This document shows, in pieces, positions 1 to 7,524 of a stretch of DNA of 25,160 nucleotides (its first letter is position 1; every line of letters starts with the position of its first letter). The DNA is taken from positions 1 to 25,160 of the forward strand of contig JAKISM010000016.1 of assembly GCA_021648585.1 (NCBI GenBank), written 5' to 3'. Origin of the DNA: Devosiaceae bacterium. Its GTDB lineage: Bacteria; Pseudomonadota; Alphaproteobacteria; Rhizobiales; Devosiaceae. A program made the translations under genes and the position numbers. The notes beneath the pieces are model-generated. The model was not told the DNA's origin. It saw only the letters and a program-made list of their open reading frames with translations, and did no database searches.

Positions 1-53
1 ATCAGACAAAGGTTGCTTAGGTCATAAATAAAATTTTCTTGTTTGAGAGTAAA

Positions 54-1073
54 ATGAAAATAGCACAGTTTCGATATGCATTGTTAAATACTGCTTTTCA
101 AGTCTTATCAATAAGCAAAATCACACGTCTAATTCGTAAATTTTCTACCTGTAAAGGCATTATATTTACCCTTCACCGAGTTTTGCCGGATAAAGTAGCG
201 CCATTTCAGCCAAATGCAATTTTGCAAATAACCCCGCAATTTTTAGAAGATACCATTATTAAAGCAAGAGAGCTTGGTTTTGATATTGTAAATCTTGATG
301 AGGCGCAAAGAAGAATTTGCTCAAAACAAAAAGAAAAACCATTTGTTGTTTTTACTTTTGATGATGCCTATCGTGACAATCTCATTTACGCTCTTCCAAT
401 TTTACAAAAACATAAATGCCCCTTCACTCTTTATGTTCCGACAGCATTTGTTGATGGCAAAGGAGAGTTATGGTGGCAATTATTAGAAGACATAATTAGC
501 AAAAATGATAATATTATCTTAGATGATGGTGATATAGAAACCAAAACAACAAAGCAAAAACAAAAAGCCTATGATAGGTTATATTGGCAAATGCGTAAAA
601 TGCCTGAGCCTGAACGAATTAAATTGGTACAAACATTAACCAAAAATCACAATATTGACTTAGATAATCATTGCCAAAATCTCATCATGAATTGGCAAGA
701 GTTAGAGATTTTTGCAAATGAGCCATTGTGTACTATTGGGGCGCACACGGTTCATCATTATGAATTAGCAAAATTGAGTGCAGTGGACGTAAAAAAAGAA
801 ATCAAACTTAGTGCAGATATTTTAGAGAAGAAATTTGGCAAAAGACCAAAACATTTTTCCTATCCTATTGGTGCAAAAAGTTCTGCTGGAGCAAATGAAT
901 ATCAAATAGCCAAAAAACTAGGCTTTTTAACCTGTGTAACTACTCTGCCGGGTGGCCTATATTCAGAGCACGAAACGCAATTAAATCATTTGCCAAGAAT
1001 TTCCCTCAATGGGCTTTTTCAAAAAAAACAATATATTAAAGTTTTTTTGACTGGTGCAATTTTTGGGCGCTAG
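54..1073 (+). CDS. Polysaccharide deacetylase (NodB homology) family protein
   Basis: This is a probable carbohydrate esterase family 4 enzyme that removes N- or O-acetyl groups from a cell-surface glycan. Seen: the metal/catalytic motif TFDD at residues 101-104, the second metal motif HTVHH (His231 and His235) after a GA, and a FSYPIG segment near residue 285 that matches the family's third motif. The protein is 339 aa and has no clear signal peptide, although residues 5-40 are basic and hydrophobic. I chose ATG 54 because a GAGAG Shine-Dalgarno sits 5 nt upstream; a TTG at 39 is in frame but has no ribosome site. The upstream neighbour is outside the window, so the substrate is not known. 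Cytoplasmic deacetylases of this kind often sit in exopolysaccharide or LPS loci, and the two glycosyltransferases 4 kb away are compatible with that but do not prove it. Confidence 0.85.
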   Translation: MKIAQFRYALLNTAFQVLSISKITRLIRKFSTCKGIIFTLHRVLPDKVAPFQPNAILQITPQFLEDTIIKARELGFDIVNLDEAQRRICSKQKEKPFVVFTFDDAYRDNLIYALPILQKHKCPFTLYVPTAFVDGKGELWWQLLEDIISKNDNIILDDGDIETKTTKQKQKAYDRLYWQMRKMPEPERIKLVQTLTKNHNIDLDNHCQNLIMNWQELEIFANEPLCTIGAHTVHHYELAKLSAVDVKKEIKLSADILEKKFGKRPKHFSYPIGAKSSAGANEYQIAKKLGFLTCVTTLPGGLYSEHETQLNHLPRISLNGLFQKKQYIKVFLTGAIFGR

Positions 1074-1197
1074 GGTCAATTAGGGGCAAGAAATTCATAC
1101 TTTATTAATTATCAATTCCTTTTTCGGAGCATTATAGGGCTAGTTTGATCTCAATTAACACCTTCTCCATAATTTTACGCTTTTCTGGAATGGGAAA

Positions 1198-1226
1198 TTG
1201 ACAGGACGCATATTGAAGTTGATGTT
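1198..1226 (+). promoter_or_regulatory. Candidate sigma-70 promoter for the GGDEF-EAL gene
   Basis: A consensus -35 hexamer TTGACA at 1198-1203 is followed after 17 nt by GATGTT, a weak -10 (three of six consensus positions). It lies about 30 bp upstream of the probable start at 1256. The -35 is perfect, but the -10 is poor, so this is tentative. Confidence 0.3.
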
Positions 1227-1255
1227 AGTTGCACTAAAATATGTTGGGGTTACAA

Positions 1256-3265
1256 ATGAATATGATGGTATTTAAAGAAGTATCTAGGCTTATCCCTATA
1301 TTTTTAGTAGTTCTTGCAGTTACAATAGGAGCTCGTTTTGTAGCAAATGATACAGTGGATCAAACCGCTCGTGATAGTGCTCAATTTGCTGCAACTACTT
1401 GGGCAAGTAAAGTTACAAAATATATCCCTAATATTGAGAATGTGCTGTTAGGAGAGCAAGTAGTTAGTGGTGAAACAATGAAAAATATGGCTCACCGCCA
1501 ACCAAAAAATATTAAAGCATATCGTATTTATGATAAAGATGGAACGTTAAGGCTTGAAAGAAATAATAGTAATTTGTCCTTTGATTATGATATTGCCATA
1601 GGTAAAAAGACCAGTAAATCCTTAAAAGCAATCAACTCAGAAAATCTTTTTTTCAAGAAAATCCAAATCAATGAAGGAGATCACTCTAACTCTAGTTTCG
1701 GTTCAAGGGCTATTGTTCCGCTAAAATTTAATTCTCAGATTATTGGTTATCTTGAAATTCTGGCAATAGAATCTAATGTTTTTAATAAATTCCGTAAGCA
1801 ATTTTCAAAAGCTACATTTAGTTTTATAATTTTAATGTTAGCCGCATTTTTATTTCCTGCTATTCTTTATTTGCGTCGCACAGTACAGCTTGAGCACACT
1901 TCTAAACGTCTTCGTCACAATGCAGAATATGATGATTTAACGGATACATTAAATCGTGGGGCGTTTACTAAGTTCATAGACAAAGAGCTAATTATAGCTA
2001 CCGAAAGAGGCTATTCCATTGCAATTCACTTTATAGATTTAGATCGTTTTAAAGAAATTAATGATACAAGAGGACATGAAGCTGGAGATGATATATTAAG
2101 CCAAACAGCAAAAAGGTTGCAAAAAATACTCGGTCCTCGTTATAGGCTCGCTAGATTGGGAGGTGATGAATTTGTTATCTTTCAACCATATTTTATTGGC
2201 TCTTCAAACAAGGCAACGCAGTTAGCAAATGAAATTGTTGAGGTGCTAAAAAAACCATTTATTGTTGATAATACTAATGTTCAAATTGGAGCATCTGTTG
2301 GTACATCGCATTTCCCACGTGATGGTAAGCAGATAGATGAATTACTAAGAACAGCTGATCTTGCTTTATATAAGGCAAAGGAAATGGGTCGCTCTCGTGC
2401 TTTAGAATTTGATATTTCTATGGAAACAGATCGTCAATCTCGTCAAGCGATCGAGCAATTATTACGAACTGCTCTTGCAAGCGACAGATTTTATCTCAAT
2501 TATCAGCCTTTCTATGACATGAAAACCAGTAAATTACGTGGTTTTGAGGCATTGCTACGTATCAAGGATAATGCTGGCACACCAATTTCACCAGAGATTT
2601 TTATACCGATTGCAGAAGATATTGGCATGATAGGAGAAATTGGCGAGTGGGTGTTACGAGAATCTTGCAAAACTGCCACAGATTGGCCAAAGGATATGAC
2701 TATATCTGTAAATCTTTCGCCAGATCAATTCCAAACCCATAATATGCCAAGTTTGGTGCAAGATGTTTTGATCTCAACTGGTCTAGCGTCAAGCCAATTA
2801 GAGTTAGAAGTAACCGAAGGTCTTCTGATAACTGATTCTGATAAGGTTCTATCAGAACTTAAATTAATTAAAAAACTTGGTGTATCCATTGCTCTTGATG
2901 ATTTTGGCACTGGTTATTCATCGCTTAGCTATTTATGGCAGTTCCCATTTGACAAACTCAAGGTAGATAAATCATTTATCAATACGCTAAACGTTGCTGG
3001 TTCAAAATCACAAGAAATTCTCTCAACCATTGTAGCTCTTGGCAAAATATTAGATATGAAGGTTACTGCCGAAGGGGTTGAAACAGAAAAACAAGCAGAA
3101 CTATTACGCTCCTTAAATTGTGATTTGGTACAGGGATATTTATTCTCCCGTCCACTTGATTTGGTAGATGTAGCTGCCGAACTTATAAAACAAGTAGATA
3201 CAAGAAAAATAGCGAAATCAAATGACAGTCCTAAGCAATTAGCTCCCATACGAGCAACGAGATAA
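1256..3265 (+). CDS. Membrane-anchored diguanylate cyclase/phosphodiesterase (GGDEF-EAL)
   Basis: This dual-domain protein makes and/or degrades cyclic di-GMP. Residues here are counted from the in-frame ATG at 1241. Seen: a first membrane helix at about 12-28, an extracytoplasmic sensor region of about 160 residues, a second helix at about 187-207, a GGDEF domain with an intact GGDEF at 307-311 and a DLDRFKEIND segment, then an EAL domain with EALLR at 436, the E-x-TE glutamates in ELEVTEG, DDFGTGYSS at 553-561 and AEGVET. Both active sites look complete. No RxxD inhibitory site is present at the usual place before GGDEF, so product inhibition may be absent. ATG 1256 is preferred because GGGG lies just upstream; 1241 is possible. 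The gene stands alone and converges with the DUF2842 gene, 3 bp apart. Which activity dominates cannot be read from sequence. Confidence 0.93.
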   Translation: MNMMVFKEVSRLIPIFLVVLAVTIGARFVANDTVDQTARDSAQFAATTWASKVTKYIPNIENVLLGEQVVSGETMKNMAHRQPKNIKAYRIYDKDGTLRLERNNSNLSFDYDIAIGKKTSKSLKAINSENLFFKKIQINEGDHSNSSFGSRAIVPLKFNSQIIGYLEILAIESNVFNKFRKQFSKATFSFIILMLAAFLFPAILYLRRTVQLEHTSKRLRHNAEYDDLTDTLNRGAFTKFIDKELIIATERGYSIAIHFIDLDRFKEINDTRGHEAGDDILSQTAKRLQKILGPRYRLARLGGDEFVIFQPYFIGSSNKATQLANEIVEVLKKPFIVDNTNVQIGASVGTSHFPRDGKQIDELLRTADLALYKAKEMGRSRALEFDISMETDRQSRQAIEQLLRTALASDRFYLNYQPFYDMKTSKLRGFEALLRIKDNAGTPISPEIFIPIAEDIGMIGEIGEWVLRESCKTATDWPKDMTISVNLSPDQFQTHNMPSLVQDVLISTGLASSQLELEVTEGLLITDSDKVLSELKLIKKLGVSIALDDFGTGYSSLSYLWQFPFDKLKVDKSFINTLNVAGSKSQEILSTIVALGKILDMKVTAEGVETEKQAELLRSLNCDLVQGYLFSRPLDLVDVAAELIKQVDTRKIAKSNDSPKQLAPIRATR

Positions 3266-3268
3266 TAA

Positions 3269-3472
3269 TTAATCAGGCCTAGCCATCCATTTTATCAAAA
3301 TACCAGCAGGAATTGCCCAAGCAAAGCCAGCTACTGCAAAATAGCTTAGCATTAGCCAAGTAGGGGCATTGCTAAGAGTTTTTTCATATATGATAGTTGC
3401 AATGACTGGGTAAATAATAAGCAAGCCTAACATTATAAAAAGTCCTGCTAATTTTCGATTGCGTTGGGTCAA
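3269..3472 (-). CDS. DUF2842 family small membrane protein
   Basis: A 67-aa protein with two predicted membrane helices (about residues 8-26 and 38-61) and basic residues at the start. Its opening TQRNRKLAG and its ending with WMARPD match the alphaproteobacterial DUF2842 family as I know it; the function of that family is unknown. The start is TTG at 3472, supported by an AGG ribosome site 7 nt upstream; no nearby in-frame ATG gives the family's usual N-terminus. It converges on the GGDEF-EAL gene with a 3-bp gap and no visible terminator between them. Confidence 0.75.
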   Translation of the reverse strand: MTQRNRKLAGLFIMLGLLIIYPVIATIIYEKTLSNAPTWLMLSYFAVAGFAWAIPAGILIKWMARPD

Positions 3473-3498
3473 TGTTTTTACCTAAATATTATATGGTA

Positions 3499-3710
3499 GC
3501 GTGAGCGTATAATCAGCCTTAGCGGCGTGAGCGTATAGTAAAGCCTGCGTAGTGTGAACGCAAAGAAAAAGCAATAGCTTAGAACAAAGCAAGCAACGGC
3601 AATATTATTCGCATGGAAAAAGAATAAACGGCGGGGGTGTTCCACCTACGCCAAGGCTTCGGCGGACAAGCGGGGACGGCAGCCTGCGTGGCGTGAACGC
3701 AAGAAAGAAT
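3499..3710. repeat. Cluster of degenerate GCGTGARCGYAW repeats in a noncoding stretch
   Basis: The 425-bp gap between the DUF2842 gene and rplM holds at least four copies of a 12-mer: GCGTGAGCGTAT at 3499 and 3525, GTGTGAACGCAA at 3552 and GCGTGAACGCAA at 3691. The first three are spaced 26-27 bp, like a short tandem array. A longer imperfect unit starting GCCTGCGT is found at 3543 and 3682, each ending near a CAACGGC. Between them is a GC-rich hairpin-like stretch with CGCCAAGGCTTCGGCG at 3650-3665. GC content is clearly higher than around it. No coding frame is convincing; a 73-codon minus-strand frame is repeat-derived. Confidence 0.6.
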
Positions 3711-3827
3711 GTAGCGACCAACGGCGACAAGAATAAAGAAGGCAAAGCTCATTAGCGTGAGATATATAAAAGGTACTATAATACCGCACATATAACCCAT
3801 TGAAAAATATAAATAAAAACTTTATGC

Positions 3828-3855
3828 TTGACGAATTATTTAATCTCTATATATC
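3828..3855 (+). promoter_or_regulatory. Probable sigma-70 promoter for rplM-rpsI
   Basis: TTGACG (3828-3833) and TATATC (3850-3855) are separated by 16 nt, giving five and four matches to consensus. Transcription would start near 3862, leaving a short leader before the rplM start at 3899. A second -10-like TATAAT occurs at 3777-3782 but has no good -35. Confidence 0.5.
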
Positions 3856-3898
3856 AACACGCAGTATTAGATTTAAGTTATATAAGGAACTATTAGAC

Positions 3899-4363
3899 AT
3901 GAAGACTTTCTCGGCAACACCGAGCGATATCGACAAGAAATGGATCTTGATCGACGCAACAGGTCTGGTTGTTGGTCGTCTTGCTAGCGTCATTGCTTAT
4001 CGCTTACGTGGCAAACACCTACCAACCTTTACCCCACACATGGACACTGGTGACAATATTGTTGTTATCAATGCTGATAAAATACACTTAACAGGTAAAA
4101 AACTTGATCAGCGTAAGTTTTATTGGCACACAGGCTATCCGGGTGGAATTAAAGACAGAACTCAACGTCAAATCCTTGAAGGCAAGTTCCCTGAAAGAAT
4201 TTTGCAAAACGCTATTCGTCGTATGATGCCCGGTGGCCCACTAAGCCGCCAACAGCTCAAGAATTTACGTGTTTATGCTGGAACAGAACATCCCCACGAA
4301 GCGCAACAGCCAGAAGTGCTAGATGTTGCATCAATGAACTCTAAAAATGTTAGGGCTAAATAA
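3899..4363 (+). CDS. rplM: 50S ribosomal protein L13
   Basis: L13 is an early-assembling protein of the large ribosomal subunit. The 154-aa product has the family's length and landmarks: KKWILIDATG near the start, VGRLAS, the TFTPHMDTGD segment, the HTGYPGG segment, RMMPGGPLSR and a C-terminal YAGTEHPHEAQQPE. The reading frame extends upstream to 3800, but ATG 3899 is the start because it has AAGGA at 3884-3888 and gives the standard alphaproteobacterial N-terminus MKTFSATP. The stop is followed two bases later by the rpsI start, so the two are a tight operon, as in nearly all bacteria. Confidence 0.98.
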   Translation: MKTFSATPSDIDKKWILIDATGLVVGRLASVIAYRLRGKHLPTFTPHMDTGDNIVVINADKIHLTGKKLDQRKFYWHTGYPGGIKDRTQRQILEGKFPERILQNAIRRMMPGGPLSRQQLKNLRVYAGTEHPHEAQQPEVLDVASMNSKNVRAK

Positions 4364-4365
4364 TT

Positions 4366-4842
4366 ATGTCTGAAACAATCAATTCTCTTGAAGAGCTAGC
4401 TAATGTTAAAACAGTAGAAGTTGAAGCTCCCGTATATGTACAAAAACTAGATAAATATGGCCGTGCCTATGCAACTGGCAAACGTAAAGACGCAGTTGCT
4501 CGTGTTTGGATTAAGCCGGGTAACGGCAAAGTAACGATTAATGGCAGAGATTATCAGAAGTATTTTGCCCGTCCTGTGTTGCAAATGGTGCTTCGTCAAC
4601 CAACAGAAGCAGCTGAGCGCAAAGATCAATATGATATTGTTGCAACTGTTTCTGGTGGTGGTCTATCAGGTCAAGCTGGTGCGGTGCGTCACGGTATTTC
4701 AAAAGCCCTAACATATTTTGAGCCAGAGCTTCGTGCAGTGCTTAAAAAGGGTGGTTTTCTTACTCGTGATAGCCGTGTTGTTGAACGTAAGAAATACGGT
4801 AGAGCAAAAGCCCGTAAGTCATTCCAGTTCTCAAAACGCTAA
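4366..4842 (+). CDS. rpsI: 30S ribosomal protein S9
   Basis: S9 is a small-subunit protein whose basic C-terminal tail reaches the P-site tRNA. The 158-aa protein has an acidic N-terminal extension of about 35 residues, usual for alphaproteobacteria, then YATGKRKDAVARVW, the SGGGLSGQAGAVRHGI segment and the conserved tail ending KSFQFSKR. It follows rplM by 2 bp and is closed by a strong intrinsic terminator 24 bp after its stop. Confidence 0.98.
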   Translation: MSETINSLEELANVKTVEVEAPVYVQKLDKYGRAYATGKRKDAVARVWIKPGNGKVTINGRDYQKYFARPVLQMVLRQPTEAAERKDQYDIVATVSGGGLSGQAGAVRHGISKALTYFEPELRAVLKKGGFLTRDSRVVERKKYGRAKARKSFQFSKR

Positions 4843-4866
4843 TTGCTATTTTATACAATTTTACAA

Positions 4867-4891
4867 GGGTCGGGCAACCGACCCTTTTTTT
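4867..4891 (+). terminator. Intrinsic terminator of rplM-rpsI
   Basis: A perfect 7-bp stem GGGTCGG/CCGACCC with a GCAA tetraloop is followed directly by seven T residues (4885-4891). It lies 24 bp after rpsI and is a textbook rho-independent terminator. Confidence 0.93.
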
Positions 4892-4932
4892 GTGTAAAAT
4901 GAAATACAAAAACATTGGGCTGCAAGCTCTGG

Positions 4933-5030
4933 TGTCATCCTGAACGATAGTGCCCGCTGCGCCAGAGCGTAAGCGCGGCGAGAGGATCTTATCTGCATCG
5001 CAAGATTCTTCGCATGTGCTAAGAATGACA
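4933..5030. repeat. Dispersed palindromic repeat element (TGTCATCCT...AGAATGACA)
   Basis: This 98-bp element begins TGTCATCCTGA and ends AAGAATGACA, which are imperfect inverted copies. It contains GAGGATCTT and AAGATTCTT as an inner inverted pair and a GC-rich middle (4951-4981) unlike the AT-rich surroundings. Repeats with the same TGTCATCCTGA / GGATCTT / AATGACA layout are familiar in many bacterial genomes, including alphaproteobacteria. It lies between the rpsI terminator and the GT4 gene; an apparent open frame through it is an upstream extension of that gene and not real coding sequence. Confidence 0.65.
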
Positions 5031-5099
5031 TTTAGCTCTATTAAAAAACACATTTTCAGTTTAAGTAAAGATAGTGAAGATTTTTTGATAGAGCATAAA

Positions 5100-6122
5100 A
5101 TGAAAACAATTCTAATTGTTACTGACGCTTATTATCCGCAAGTCAACGGTGTGGTGCGTGCCTTGGATAAATTGGCGCAAGAAATGCGAGCAAAAGGCTA
5201 TAATGTAGAATTTTTAGAGCCTTCGCAATTTACGACTTTTGCTATGCCGACATATAAAGAAATAAGATTATCTTTAACTATCCCAAGCATAGTAAAAGCA
5301 AAAATTAAAGCGATTAATCCTAACGCAATTCATATTGCAACAGAAGGGCCGCTAGGGGCGATGGCTCGTCATTATTGCAACAAGAGGCATATTCCCTTCT
5401 CAACATCTTTTCATACTCAATATCCTGAATATATCCGTGCCAGAGCGCCAGTTCCTTTGCGCTGGACTTATGCATATTTTCGCCGTTTCCACTCGTCCGC
5501 AAAATATTGCTTAGTATCTTCAAAAACAGTTGCTAATCGTTTGCGAGAGCGAGGTTTCAAAAACACTGTTGATTGGTCGCTTGGTGTTGATCTTGATGTT
5601 TTTAATCCCTCTTTTAGAGATGAAAAATCACCTAAATTTAACCTGCCCAAACCAATATACCTTTTTGTAGGGCGTATCGCAGTTGAAAAAAATATTGAAG
5701 CCTTTTTAAGCTTAGAATTAGATGGAACAAAACTTGTTGTTGGCTCAGGGCCACAACTTGAAGAGTTTAAGATAAAATACCCTGATGTGGTTTTTGTAGG
5801 AAATAAAAGCGGGGAAGAATTATCAACCTATTATGCAAGCGCTGATTGCTTTGTCTTTCCCTCACGCACCGATACATTCGGTCTTGTTTTGCTTGAAGCA
5901 ATGGCAAGTGGCTTGCCAGTTGCCGCCTATCCAGTGCAAGGGCCACTTGATGTAATCGCTGATTCTGGCGCAGGAATTATGAACGAGGATTTACAAAAAG
6001 CAGCGCAAGAAGCAGTTAAAATCTCCCGCAAAAAATGTAGAGAATACGCTTCTAAATTTACATGGGCTGCCAGTGCAGATATTTTCCTTAAACATTTACC
6101 CGCAACTAATGAAAGCAAATAA
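5100..6122 (+). CDS. GT4-family glycosyltransferase (SqdX/MgtA-like)
   Basis: A 340-aa retaining glycosyltransferase of the GT-B fold that would move a sugar from a nucleotide donor to a lipid or glycan. Seen: the N-terminal acceptor-domain motif PQVNGVVRAL (residues 13-22), HIATEGPLG, SFHTQYPEY, the donor-domain opening LFVGRIAVEKN, and the C-terminal DTFGLVLLEAMASGLPVAAY donor-binding motif with Asp in place of the first Glu of E-x7-E. The pattern resembles the SqdX/MgtA/PimB group, which act on diacylglycerol or phosphatidylinositol acceptors, but the sugar and acceptor cannot be assigned. The start is ATG 5100, where homology begins; the frame runs open further upstream through the repeat element. 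It converges with the next glycosyltransferase, 13 bp apart, without a visible terminator. Confidence 0.88.
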   Translation: MKTILIVTDAYYPQVNGVVRALDKLAQEMRAKGYNVEFLEPSQFTTFAMPTYKEIRLSLTIPSIVKAKIKAINPNAIHIATEGPLGAMARHYCNKRHIPFSTSFHTQYPEYIRARAPVPLRWTYAYFRRFHSSAKYCLVSSKTVANRLRERGFKNTVDWSLGVDLDVFNPSFRDEKSPKFNLPKPIYLFVGRIAVEKNIEAFLSLELDGTKLVVGSGPQLEEFKIKYPDVVFVGNKSGEELSTYYASADCFVFPSRTDTFGLVLLEAMASGLPVAAYPVQGPLDVIADSGAGIMNEDLQKAAQEAVKISRKKCREYASKFTWAASADIFLKHLPATNESK

Positions 6123-6135
6123 ACTAGAATTGCTA

Positions 6136-7398
6136 TTATTTCTTAAAATCCTTTATCACTCTTTTTATATGCTTAATTGCAATTTCAGTTCCTTTTTCCG
6201 CATTAAGTTTTTTCGCAATTTTGCTAGCATTCTCTTTGTAATCTTTGTTTGTTTTTAAGTCATTAAGGGCATAAACTAATTTTTCTGGTGTTAGTTTTCG
6301 TAAATTCACAGGTTCTGGTCCACAACCAAGCTCAAACACTCTTTGCCCCCAAAAAGGTTGATCCACCGCTTGTGGCAAAATAAAGCTTGGGCATGTAGCA
6401 TAAAGACCAGCAGCAGTTGTGCCCGCACCTCCATGATGAATAACAGCACTTACACATTTAAATAACTTATCATGCGGGGCGTTGTTTATTACAAAAATAT
6501 TTTCAGATATTCTATCAGCTTTAAGTCCACCCCAGCCGCTAGATATAATTGCCCGACCTCCCCATACATCAAGAGATTTTTTTATGATTTTGCTGTTTTC
6601 TTTTGCTCCAAATGGCATAGACCCAAAACCAATATAAATTGGCTTTTCTCCAGCATCTAAAAATTCCTGAAGCTCTTTAGATGGTTTCCAACCACTATTA
6701 TCCTCTAATCGCCAAAATCCTGTAACAATTGCAGTTTTGGGCCAATCATGTGGCTTTGCAGAAACATTGGGTGAATAGGCATATAATGTAGTTAAATATT
6801 TCCCCTGAGCATCTTTAGAAAAACCGCCGCCTCTACGCGGTTTTAATTCCATTAATTCTTTTCTCAGCTTATCCCTTGGAAGGTCATAATAAACCTGCTG
6901 AACACTTGCCCCCGCATAAGTTAGTCGATTTAGAATAGATCCCAAATCTGGTCCAGAATAAATATGAATAGGAAATTCTGATGTCGCATTAAGGGGTTGC
7001 AAAGCCGTCACAATTGCGGGAATATCTAAGGCTTCTGCCATATCAATACCAGAAGATGTATTAATATTTACAATGATTGCATCTGCATTTTGCACCATAA
7101 CCCAAGCTTTTCGTGCCGCTGTTTCAATAATACCCTGCCCCTGAGTAAGTAAATGAGGTAGATTAAGCAGATTGTTTTCATATATGGTTTTATCAAAAGA
7201 GGGCTGAGTTACATAAGATTTAATGCTATTGCCAAGATTAAAAAACTCAACATTATAACTTTCAATAAGACCTTCAAAGTCAGAGGAAGCACCAAGAACC
7301 ACGTCAAAGCCATGTTTTTTTAAGGCTCTGGCTAAAGCAATATAGGGCAAAACATCGCCCAAAGTTCCAATGGTGGCTATCGCAATACGCTTTGGCAT
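6136..7398 (-). CDS. UGT-like glycosyltransferase (GT1/GT28-type, MGT family)
   Basis: A 420-aa GT-B glycosyltransferase related to UDP-glucosyltransferases for lipids, sterols or small molecules. Seen: the N-terminal GTLGDVLPYIALARAL segment with the G-x-GD signature, a central YIGFGSMPFG, and the C-terminal donor-binding signature HHGGAGTTAAGL followed by PSFILPQAVDQPFWGQRV, with the D-Q pair that contacts the donor sugar. ATG 7398 is chosen because TTGGA lies 8 nt upstream and MPKRIAI starts the fold; an in-frame ATG at 7413 has no ribosome site. It is divergent from argC and convergent with the GT4 gene. Together they may build one glycolipid, but that is only inference from adjacency. 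Confidence 0.85.
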   Translation of the reverse strand: MPKRIAIATIGTLGDVLPYIALARALKKHGFDVVLGASSDFEGLIESYNVEFFNLGNSIKSYVTQPSFDKTIYENNLLNLPHLLTQGQGIIETAARKAWVMVQNADAIIVNINTSSGIDMAEALDIPAIVTALQPLNATSEFPIHIYSGPDLGSILNRLTYAGASVQQVYYDLPRDKLRKELMELKPRRGGGFSKDAQGKYLTTLYAYSPNVSAKPHDWPKTAIVTGFWRLEDNSGWKPSKELQEFLDAGEKPIYIGFGSMPFGAKENSKIIKKSLDVWGGRAIISSGWGGLKADRISENIFVINNAPHDKLFKCVSAVIHHGGAGTTAAGLYATCPSFILPQAVDQPFWGQRVFELGCGPEPVNLRKLTPEKLVYALNDLKTNKDYKENASKIAKKLNAEKGTEIAIKHIKRVIKDFKK

Positions 7399-7524
7399 AT
7401 TATATTCCAACATTTAGGGTTCGCTATGATTAATTGCGCCATTTACAAAGTTAAAATAGACAATTACAAGCATTTATAAATAGATAGTCATAAAATGAAC
7501 TAAGTCAATATGAGGGCAAAATAG

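Noticed and set aside
295..486. 63-codon plus-strand frame inside the polysaccharide deacetylase gene
   Set aside because: Out-of-frame shadow within a conserved catalytic-domain coding region.
2929..3249. 106-codon minus-strand frame opposite the EAL domain
   Set aside because: Serine-rich shadow of the conserved EAL coding frame.
3499..3563. Possible CRISPR-like array
   Set aside because: Units of 26-27 bp adjoin each other with no unique spacers, and the copies are degenerate; no cas genes are nearby.
3579..3800. 73-codon minus-strand frame upstream of rplM
   Set aside because: Runs through the degenerate repeat cluster; composition is irregular and no family is recognisable.
4760..5053. 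97-codon minus-strand frame spanning the rpsI end and the palindromic repeat
   Set aside because: It crosses the terminator and the repeat element; its peptide is the typical false translation of such repeats.
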